DNA of 64,000 bases, from the NCBI GenBank assembly GCA_031553195.1, contig JAVBLV010000033.1, forward strand, positions 1 to 64,000, in the 5' to 3' direction. The translations under genes and the position numbers were made by a program. Positions 51,454 through 58,566 of the stretch are shown here, in pieces (the stretch's first letter is position 1; every line of letters begins with the position of its first letter). Under the pieces are notes generated by a model. That model ran no database searches. It was not told the DNA's origin and saw only the letters and a program-made list of their open reading frames with translations. The DNA is from JAVBLV01 sp031553195 (GTDB lineage: Bacteria > Bacteroidota > Bacteroidia > Bacteroidales > P3).

Positions 51454-52818
51454 TTATTGTTTATTCTTTGAGATATTAAGCGCTTCTTGCAAGGTAATGC
51501 GCTTATTATTGTAAAAGGCAATAATAAAAGCGTCTTTAAAACCGCTATCCTGCACGGACGCCAATTTCCTCTTTGCATCCTCGACATTGGTCTCGTTTCC
51601 GGAAGTATATCTATATGTCCCGTCTTGTTCATAAATTCTTATATCTTCCAAATTTTTAAATTTGGAATTACTTAAAGCCAATTTTTCCTTGCTCACATAA
51701 AATTGTACGCGATACTCCAACTTAGGCGGTTCTTGAGTAGCCGGAGTTACAGGAATTACTTCCTTTACCGATTTGGGTTCAATCGGCGCCTTTTCCATTA
51801 CAGGCATTGCATCAGAACTGTCTATGACTACTATGGTTGTTGCCTTTGTTTCTTTATTGTCGCGAACCGTTGCTTTCTCGGAACTTGGAATGGTTTCTTC
51901 GCGAACCTGTTTTTCAGGCGCTTCTTCTTTTCCTCTTACCTCTATTACCTTCTCTTTTTCCGATCCGGATGTATTTTTACCTGATTTGCCTGCCGGTTCG
52001 GAATTATATCCTTCCAGATTAATAACAACTTTTTCGCCAGAAGGTTTTGCGCCCTCTTCAATAGATTTATATTCACGGAAAGCATTAAAGATACTCAAGG
52101 CAATATCCCCTTGGCCTTGCGCCGAAGATAAATAAGCTTCTTCATTCGGATTGCTTAAAAAGCCGACTTCTATTAATACCGACGGCATGGCAGTCTTATA
52201 CAAAACCAAAAATCCGGCTTGCTTGACGCCTCTGTTTTGAGTTTTGATCTTTTCCCCGAACTGTTTCTGCACCTTTGCGGCAAAATCCAAACTTTTGTCA
52301 ATAAATGCATTCTGATACAAGGCAAACATGATATGGCTTTCAGGAGAGTATGGATCAAATCCCTGATAATTAATTTCATAATTATCTTCCAGCAAAATAT
52401 CGGCATTTTCTTTTTTGGCTACTTCCAAATTGGCTAAACTTTGCGATAATCCCATTACATAAGTTTCGGTGCCAACAGGTTCCGGTCTTGGAGAAGCCGA
52501 ATTAACATGAATAGAAATAAATAAATCCGCTTTATTTCTATTGGCAATATGCGCCCGTTCAAATAAATCTACATCCACGTCGGTTGTGCGGGTATAAATC
52601 ACATCTACATCCTTACAATTATCTTCAATAAGCTTCCCTAATTTTAATGCAATAGCTAAAGTAATATCCTTCTCCTTCGATTTTTTCCCGACAGCCCCTG
52701 GTTTTTTCCCCCCGTGTCCCGCATCAATAACAACTTTCTTCACCTTTCCTATTCCGGCGGCTTCCGAAACGAAGGGAAGAATCATAATCAAAGAAACAAC
52801 TAAAAACAAACGTTTCAT
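51454..52818 (-). CDS. N-acetylmuramoyl-L-alanine amidase with C-terminal SPOR-like domain
   Basis: 454 residues, signal peptide about 1-20. The Amidase_3 domain (about 28-250) carries VVIDAGHGGKKPGAVG (zinc His), ADLFISIHVNSA (second His) and the catalytic Glu in VLIEVGFLSNPNEEAYL. A Lys/Glu/Thr-rich linker (about 265-370) leads to a C-terminal 85-residue SPOR-like domain (YRVQFYVSKEKLAL, and VEDAKRKLASVQDSGFKDAFIIAF in family form), which would target septal peptidoglycan. It cleaves the amide between MurNAc and stem peptide during cell separation. It has its own -7 box and is divergent from lptD. Confidence 0.94.
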   Translation of the reverse strand: MKRLFLVVSLIMILPFVSEAAGIGKVKKVVIDAGHGGKKPGAVGKKSKEKDITLAIALKLGKLIEDNCKDVDVIYTRTTDVDVDLFERAHIANRNKADLFISIHVNSASPRPEPVGTETYVMGLSQSLANLEVAKKENADILLEDNYEINYQGFDPYSPESHIMFALYQNAFIDKSLDFAAKVQKQFGEKIKTQNRGVKQAGFLVLYKTAMPSVLIEVGFLSNPNEEAYLSSAQGQGDIALSIFNAFREYKSIEEGAKPSGEKVVINLEGYNSEPAGKSGKNTSGSEKEKVIEVRGKEEAPEKQVREETIPSSEKATVRDNKETKATTIVVIDSSDAMPVMEKAPIEPKSVKEVIPVTPATQEPPKLEYRVQFYVSKEKLALSNSKFKNLEDIRIYEQDGTYRYTSGNETNVEDAKRKLASVQDSGFKDAFIIAFYNNKRITLQEALNISKNKQ

Positions 52819-52914
52819 ACGTTAATATCTAAATTTTATTTCATAAGAAACCGGGACTACCCATGGAATATTGCTCGTTTCGCAATGAATCCTTCCGTTC
52901 CCAATAAATAAACG

Positions 52915-52922
52915 CAAAAATA
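52915..52922 (-). promoter_or_regulatory. Putative -7 box (TATTTTTG) for the amidase gene
   Basis: Minus-strand TATTTTTG, 97 bp upstream of the amidase start. Confidence 0.45.
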
Positions 52923-53032
52923 TAATAAAAATCCATGGAACAAAATCATTTATTCCAGCTTGTATTTGTCAATTTCAATTACTCTCTCCGATCGATTTTT
53001 TGCCATTTGTTCCAAGTTTGACGTAATAATCT

Positions 53033-53040
53033 TACTTTTG
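53033..53040 (+). promoter_or_regulatory. Putative -7 box (TACTTTTG) for lptD
   Basis: TACTTTTG fits TAnnTTTG; a TTTG lies about 23 bp upstream. The box is inside the longest open frame of lptD, showing that the true start is downstream of 53040. Confidence 0.55.
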
Positions 53041-53091
53041 CAAACGAATCTTATCTTACAGACTACAAAGATACATCTAATTCTGATTTTT

Positions 53092-55782
53092 TTGAGAAAC
53101 CTTTTGCCGACATATCGCTTTTTTAAGACAATATTGCAGGTATTCTCTTTATCCCTGTTTATGCTGATGGCTGGCATGCTATCTGCCCAAAAGGCGGACA
53201 CAGCATCTTTATCTTTTGGAAGACAGATAAAAACATCTATTTTCCAAGCTGATAGTCTAAAGGGAATAGACTCTGCATGGACAGAAAACTTTGTACCGAA
53301 CAATGCCGACAGTTTGAGAAAAGATTCAATTCCTCCGAAAAAAAAATCGAAAAACGCCATTACCGACAAAGTAGATTCCAAATCGGCAGATTCTATTATT
53401 TTAGATTTGAGAACAAAAAAAGTTTATCTCTACAGCAATGCCGAGGTGCATTACCAAAATGTGCAACTCAACGCCGATTATATAGAAACGGGTTTCCAAT
53501 CTAAAATCATTATTGCCAACGGAGTTCCCGACTCTGTCGGAAAATTGCAGGGAAATCCCGAATTTTCAGAATCGGGAAAAGTATACAAGTCGAAAAAAAT
53601 CACATATAATTTCCAATCAAAAAGGGGGATTATCGACGAGATTATTACGCAAGAAGGAGACGGTTATTTACATGGGCGTAAAGCCAAGAAAGACAATGAT
53701 TCCATTATGTACCTGAGCGGCGGGGTTTACACTACTTGCGATTTGGAACATCCTCATTTCGGGATTGAGTTCGGCAAATCCAAAGCCATCATGGGAGACC
53801 GGATTATCACCGGACCTGCATATTTAAGTATCGAAAATGTTCCCACTCCTTTGGTTCTGCCTTTCGGGTTTTTCCCCTTCACTCAAAAACGAAGTTCGGG
53901 AATCCTTATTCCTTCCCCCGGATTCTCCCAAGCTAAGGGATATTCTCTGACCGGCGGGGGATATTATTTCGCTTTAAGCGATTATTACGACCTGTCTCTA
54001 TTAGTCGATGTTTATACAGGTGGAAGCTGGTCTTTAAAAACAATCTCCAACTATTACAAACGCTATAAATATAAAGGGGAATTTGACTTGAAATTTGAGC
54101 AAATGCGGCAAGGGGTAAAAAGTACGCCGAATTATTCTGAAGTAACTAATTTTGAATTTCATTGGACGCATGACCAGGATCCGAAAGCAAATCCTAACGG
54201 ACGTTTTTCTGCATCGGTAGACTTTGTAAGTCCGTTTGCCTCAAAATGGTCTACCAATTCAACTGAATATCTTACCAATACCACTAATTCCACCATCTCT
54301 TACAGTGGAAAATTCGGGGAAGTTTTTACTTATTCCGCCGCTCTGCGCGAAAGTTATAATACCAACACCAAAATCTATAATTTCCAACTGCCTAGTTTGA
54401 GATTAAGTTCTAAACAATTTTCCCCATTCAAAAGCAAAAAAGCAACAAGCAGCCACCAATGGTACGAAAATATCAAAGTGAATTATACCTTTGATTTACT
54501 GAACAACCTAAGTTCTCCGGATTCCACGCTTTTAAAAAGCGATATCTTTAAACGAATGGACAACGGGATTGAGCAAACTATTCCTATTACCAGTTCAATA
54601 CCGGTTTTCAAATATTTCAATTGGAATAACGGAATCACCTACAAAGAGCGTTGGTTTATGAAAAGCATACGAAAAAGTTGGGATTTGGATTCTAATTGGG
54701 TAAAAACCGATACGGTTTTCGGATTTGCTTCTAACCGCGAAGTTAATTATACTTCAGGACTCAGTACTACCCTTTATGGAATGTTTAATTTTAAAAGTCA
54801 ACATATAAAAGCAATACGGCATACCATGATTCCTCAGTTAAATTTTAATTTTCGTCCCGATTTTGGAAACCCCGATTTTGGATTTTGGAGATCATATACC
54901 GATTCTGCGGGGATAAAGCATGCTTACTCGATTTTTGAAGGATCTAACACTTATGGCTACCCTGCCAATGGAAAATCGGGCAGCCTGGGAATCAGTCTCA
55001 GCAATAAACTGGAAATGAAAGTCAAATCTAAATCGGACTCTATTACCGGCACAAAAAAGATTTCATTAATTGATAATCTAACCGTCGGCATGTCATACGA
55101 TTTTGCCAAAGATTCCTTGAATTGGTCGGATTTATCCATTTCGGGGTATACAACCTTATTTGGAAAATTGGAAATCAGATATTCAGCCGGATTTACTCCT
55201 TATTGCATGGATTCATCAGGGCGAATATATAATAAGCTTTTATGGGCCGAAGAAAAGAAATTATTTAAACGCACCAACACCACATGGAATCTAAATTTCG
55301 GATGGAATTTGAACTCTAAGAAAAAGACGGAACAGAATCCGGAACCGTTGATGGAACAACAAAACAACAACATATTTGTAAGTCCGTTCAACAATCCCAA
55401 TGAAATATTAGGAAATGTAGTAGACTTCAGCATTCCCTGGAATCTCGCAATTAGATATGAATTAGGCACTCGAAACTATTTAGTCCAAAGGGATTCATAC
55501 AAAACGGAAACAACGCAAACGCTCCGGTTAGACGGCGACTTTAACCTGACCTCTAATTGTAAAATAGCGTTCAGCACCGGATACGATTTCAAAAAAAGAG
55601 AAATAACCTATACCATGATCGATTTCTATTACGATCTTCACTGTTGGGAAATGCGTTGCAGATGGATTCCTATCGGATTCCAGAAAAGTTGGGAATTCTC
55701 AATAGGAATCAAAGCCAACTCTCTAAAAGATTTGAAATACGAAATGAGAAACGATTTCCGAAACACGCAGCCTTATTTGTAA
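53092..55782 (+). CDS. lptD: LptD-type LPS assembly outer membrane protein
   Basis: About 896 residues from the TTG at 53092, which gives a sensible signal peptide (RNLLPTYRFFKTILQVFSLSLF, then MLSA-Q). The alternatives are ATG 53161, which truncates the signal, and ATG 52960, which lies upstream of the promoter box. The N-terminal OstA-like region (KVYLYSNAEVHYQNVQLNADYIE) is followed by PLVLPFGFFPFTQKRSSGILIPSPGFSQ and a long beta-barrel with many aromatic-ended strands. It inserts lipopolysaccharide in the outer leaflet with LptE. The Bacteroidetes form matches in order and length. Confidence 0.9.
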   Translation: MRNLLPTYRFFKTILQVFSLSLFMLMAGMLSAQKADTASLSFGRQIKTSIFQADSLKGIDSAWTENFVPNNADSLRKDSIPPKKKSKNAITDKVDSKSADSIILDLRTKKVYLYSNAEVHYQNVQLNADYIETGFQSKIIIANGVPDSVGKLQGNPEFSESGKVYKSKKITYNFQSKRGIIDEIITQEGDGYLHGRKAKKDNDSIMYLSGGVYTTCDLEHPHFGIEFGKSKAIMGDRIITGPAYLSIENVPTPLVLPFGFFPFTQKRSSGILIPSPGFSQAKGYSLTGGGYYFALSDYYDLSLLVDVYTGGSWSLKTISNYYKRYKYKGEFDLKFEQMRQGVKSTPNYSEVTNFEFHWTHDQDPKANPNGRFSASVDFVSPFASKWSTNSTEYLTNTTNSTISYSGKFGEVFTYSAALRESYNTNTKIYNFQLPSLRLSSKQFSPFKSKKATSSHQWYENIKVNYTFDLLNNLSSPDSTLLKSDIFKRMDNGIEQTIPITSSIPVFKYFNWNNGITYKERWFMKSIRKSWDLDSNWVKTDTVFGFASNREVNYTSGLSTTLYGMFNFKSQHIKAIRHTMIPQLNFNFRPDFGNPDFGFWRSYTDSAGIKHAYSIFEGSNTYGYPANGKSGSLGISLSNKLEMKVKSKSDSITGTKKISLIDNLTVGMSYDFAKDSLNWSDLSISGYTTLFGKLEIRYSAGFTPYCMDSSGRIYNKLLWAEEKKLFKRTNTTWNLNFGWNLNSKKKTEQNPEPLMEQQNNNIFVSPFNNPNEILGNVVDFSIPWNLAIRYELGTRNYLVQRDSYKTETTQTLRLDGDFNLTSNCKIAFSTGYDFKKREITYTMIDFYYDLHCWEMRCRWIPIGFQKSWEFSIGIKANSLKDLKYEMRNDFRNTQPYL

Positions 55783-55868
55783 AACTCGATAAAAATTTTT
55801 GAACGCTTAATCTCACATAAGCCCCCATAGGCAAACGCATCTTAAAATTAGTAATGATGCTAACAATA

Positions 55869-56024
55869 GTCCGTTAAAAATTTTTCCATGAAGTATTTTG
55901 GATCTAAAACGCTCTTTTTTGTCGGAATTTTTACCCAATAGCGCGATACTATTCTTGAAAAATCCCGTCGGCAAACTCGCCGTTTTTATCTCTCAAAATC
56001 TTTTCCGTAAAAATTTAAACGAAT
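55869..56024 (-). mobile_element. MITE-like element, copy D (minus orientation, diverged)
   Basis: In reverse complement it shares TTTTGAGAGATAAAAACG, GGGATTTTTCAAGAATAGTA and AAAAATTCCGACAAAAAA with copies A and C. Both terminal repeats are decayed (GTCCGTTAAAAATTTTT at one side, AAATTTAAACG at the other). It fills most of the 362-bp gap between convergent lptD and the DUF3943 gene. Confidence 0.75.
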
Positions 56025-56144
56025 ATTTTTATGAGATATCTACAAAGCGTTATCTATGGCGCTCCATAAACTTTATAACTATTATTAACCGCAGATAATT
56101 TATCTTTCGACTTTCCTATTATTCGCGACAATATAACGTTTTGC

Positions 56145-56930
56145 TTAAAACCTGATACCAAGCTCAATATTGCAACCTATTTGTTTATTAATTGTAGTTG
56201 ACGGAAATATGGATAAAGAAACTTGGGAGCGTTTATTTTTTCCTTCAATTAAGTCCATTATCTCATTCAGCGGATCCATGAGGAAAATGGAGAAGTGTCC
56301 TATAAATTTAGACCCTAATATTCTATAATCGTTGGCAAGAATAGCCCTTTTGGCAAGATAAAAAACTTCTCCAAGAAGAAATCCGACTCCAGGGGTAAGA
56401 ATAACATCTTGCAGCGAAGGAACTTCTGCAAAAGCTTCGATCCCGTATTCCCAAAAGAAGGTAGACATAGCAAATGAAAATAAGAATGAATAGGGCAAGT
56501 TGAGACCTGCCGAACGGGCAGTCATATAATAAATCGCTCCGCAATAAGGATGAGCCGCCCAGTTCAGAATCCAATCGTCATGGTCAATTACAGGACCCGC
56601 TTTAACATTCGACGCCCATTTTGAGAAAACCTTATTGGGCTTTAATTCATCCCTATCCCAATTTGTGAAACTTTCCGGCATGAAATAAAGAATTGTAATG
56701 GCCGCTACTCCTGCTATTCCAACGCTCGCCATGTCACTGCCCAAACGTTTGGAATCAGGACAATTTCTCCATAAAGAATAGGGTTCCCGATACAAATCGC
56801 ATTTAGGTTTATTCAAGGAATTGTCATAATTTATTTGAGATGAAGATCCGGTTGTATCTACTTGGGAAAAAGAAATGGAAGGGCAAATAATTAAAATGTA
56901 AAAAAAAATAAATCCAAAAAATATCTGCAT
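56145..56930 (-). CDS. DUF3943 family protein
   Basis: 261 residues with a signal peptide (about 1-22, ending SFS-Q). The DUF3943 region includes WILNWAAHPYCGAIYYMTARSAG, then FLFSFAMSTFFWEYGIEAFAEVPSLQDVILTPGVG in family form and a final LMDPLNEIMDLIEG. Several hydrophobic segments suggest an outer- or inner-membrane-associated protein. The function is unknown. A minus-strand -7 box (TACTTTTG) lies 103 bp upstream. Confidence 0.88.
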   Translation of the reverse strand: MQIFFGFIFFYILIICPSISFSQVDTTGSSSQINYDNSLNKPKCDLYREPYSLWRNCPDSKRLGSDMASVGIAGVAAITILYFMPESFTNWDRDELKPNKVFSKWASNVKAGPVIDHDDWILNWAAHPYCGAIYYMTARSAGLNLPYSFLFSFAMSTFFWEYGIEAFAEVPSLQDVILTPGVGFLLGEVFYLAKRAILANDYRILGSKFIGHFSIFLMDPLNEIMDLIEGKNKRSQVSLSIFPSTTINKQIGCNIELGIRF

Positions 56931-57032
56931 GATTAAATTTTCGTTATTAACGAATATCTATTCTAAAATTATAATGTTCAATGCTCAACCGTCAAAATAC
57001 TTTTTATCCGACAAGTACTCAAAAAATATGTG

Positions 57033-57040
57033 CAAAAGTA
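57033..57040 (-). promoter_or_regulatory. Putative -7 box (TACTTTTG) for the DUF3943 gene
   Basis: Minus-strand TACTTTTG fits TAnnTTTG, 103 bp upstream of the start. Confidence 0.4.
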
Positions 57041-57189
57041 TCAATTTTTCATATAGGCATTACATTTTTTAAAACAACCGCTCCTAATTTTTTTCATCTA
57101 CACCTCAAATTATAACTATCGTGAATATAAACAAGTTTATGCTTTATACTTATTTCTATTTCTTTAATTGTTCTTTTAGTTTGGTTTTG

Positions 57190-57197
57190 TATCTTTG
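57190..57197 (+). promoter_or_regulatory. Putative -7 box (TATCTTTG) for rpe
   Basis: TATCTTTG fits TAnnTTTG exactly, 27 bp upstream of the rpe ATG. Confidence 0.6.
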
Positions 57198-57223
57198 CAT
57201 AATCAATTATTTAATCGGCGGTT

Positions 57224-57871
57224 ATGAGTTTTCTCCTCTCAGCTTCTTTATTATCAGCTAATTTTGCAGACTTAAGGCATGACGTTGAAATGTTGAACGC
57301 AAGCAAAGCGGATTGGTTCCATGTTGATGTTATGGACGGCGTTTTTGTTCCTAACATTTCCTTTGGACAGCCTGTTATCAAACATATTAAGCAATATGCT
57401 CAAAAACCTCTCGACGTTCATTTGATGATAATAGAACCTGACCGGTACTTTCAATCTTTCAAAGATGTCGGAGCAGATATTCTGACCGTACATTACGAAG
57501 CTTGCCCCCACCTTCATCGTTCTATTTCTGCAATTAAACAATTGGGAATGAAAGCGGGAGTTGTTTTGAATCCGCATACTTCGGTAAGCTTGCTGGAAAA
57601 CATAATTACCGAATGCGATATGGTACTTCTAATGTCGGTAAATCCGGGTTTCGGCGGTCAAAAATTTATTGAAAACACATACCTAAAGATCACCCAGTTA
57701 AAAGAAATGATCGAAAAGAAAAATTCGAAATGTTTAATAGAAGTAGATGGAGGAGTGGGGGAAAATAATATATCGCAACTTGTGATAGCGGGCGCAAATG
57801 TATTAGTTGCCGGAAATGCTATTTTCTCATCTCCAAATCCGTTAGAAACAATCAATAGACTAAAAATATAA
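57224..57871 (+). CDS. rpe: Ribulose-phosphate 3-epimerase
   Basis: 215 residues, TIM barrel. It interconverts ribulose-5-phosphate and xylulose-5-phosphate in the pentose phosphate pathway. LSASLLSANFADL, WFHVDVMDGVFVPNISFG (catalytic Asp and metal His), HLMIIEPDRY, VNPGFGGQKF and EVDGGVGENN are all in place. Length is normal. It is single, with a promoter 27 bp upstream; no pentose pathway neighbours. Confidence 0.96.
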   Translation: MSFLLSASLLSANFADLRHDVEMLNASKADWFHVDVMDGVFVPNISFGQPVIKHIKQYAQKPLDVHLMIIEPDRYFQSFKDVGADILTVHYEACPHLHRSISAIKQLGMKAGVVLNPHTSVSLLENIITECDMVLLMSVNPGFGGQKFIENTYLKITQLKEMIEKKNSKCLIEVDGGVGENNISQLVIAGANVLVAGNAIFSSPNPLETINRLKI

Positions 57872-58112
57872 GCCCAGCATCCATTTCCGTTATTTAAAAA
57901 TATTTCAATTTTTTATTGCCGGAAATTTAATGATGAGAAATGATATTTCAGAATATTTAAAATTTTATTTATCAGTATTTTACAGATAAGTACATGACAA
58001 AAAATATAATTATTGATTCGAAACTGAAAATATTTCATTTTTTTTTTGTCTATAATAAATATGAAAGCAAAATATGCCATTAACGAGGTTCAACCATAAA
58101 CTATATTTTCCA

Positions 58113-58547
58113 ATGAAAAAGAACTTATTTGCAACAATTGTAATTCTTGCTGGTTTTATATTTTCGGCGCATGCCCAGGAAATAGATCCCCGCTTTTCTG
58201 AAATTTTCTCTCAGGAAGAAATCAAGGCCATGGGCGAAAAACAAATAAATGAATATAACTGTTTTTTTGGCATGGGATTTTATGTCATTCCTGATCTTCC
58301 AAAAGGAACAAAAGTGGTTAATATCAATACCATTACCGAAAAAAAGAATACCTCTGTAACTCTTTCCGCCGACAAGGTTATTAATATAAAACTCTTTAAC
58401 CCGCTGTTGTACAATTTTGAAAAATATTTCGACCCGTTAAATGTTCCGGAAGGGAAACAAATCTATTTCTCTTTAGGAGGTTCTTACGGATATTTGGTTT
58501 TTCGCCCTAAAAGCGAATGGGACGGTCAATGCAAGTTAGATTTTTGA
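58113..58547 (+). CDS. Small secreted protein, unknown
   Basis: 144 residues from the ATG at 58113 (an upstream in-frame ATG at 58074 would put 13 extra residues before the signal). The signal peptide ends SAHA-Q. The mature part, EIDPRFSEIFSQEEIKAMGEKQINEYNCFFGMGFYVI, then VVNINTITEKKNTSVTLSADKV and YFSLGGSYGYLVFRP, is not a family I recognise. It lies 19 bp upstream of the large type IX secretion cargo gene and is probably co-transcribed, so the two may act together at the cell surface. Confidence 0.7.
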   Translation: MKKNLFATIVILAGFIFSAHAQEIDPRFSEIFSQEEIKAMGEKQINEYNCFFGMGFYVIPDLPKGTKVVNINTITEKKNTSVTLSADKVINIKLFNPLLYNFEKYFDPLNVPEGKQIYFSLGGSYGYLVFRPKSEWDGQCKLDF

Positions 58548-58566
58548 TAACAAAATATTTAATATC

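Noticed and set aside
52950..53381. A 143-codon minus-strand open frame over the lptD start region
   Set aside because: Overlaps the lptD promoter and signal sequence; no domain; a shadow frame.
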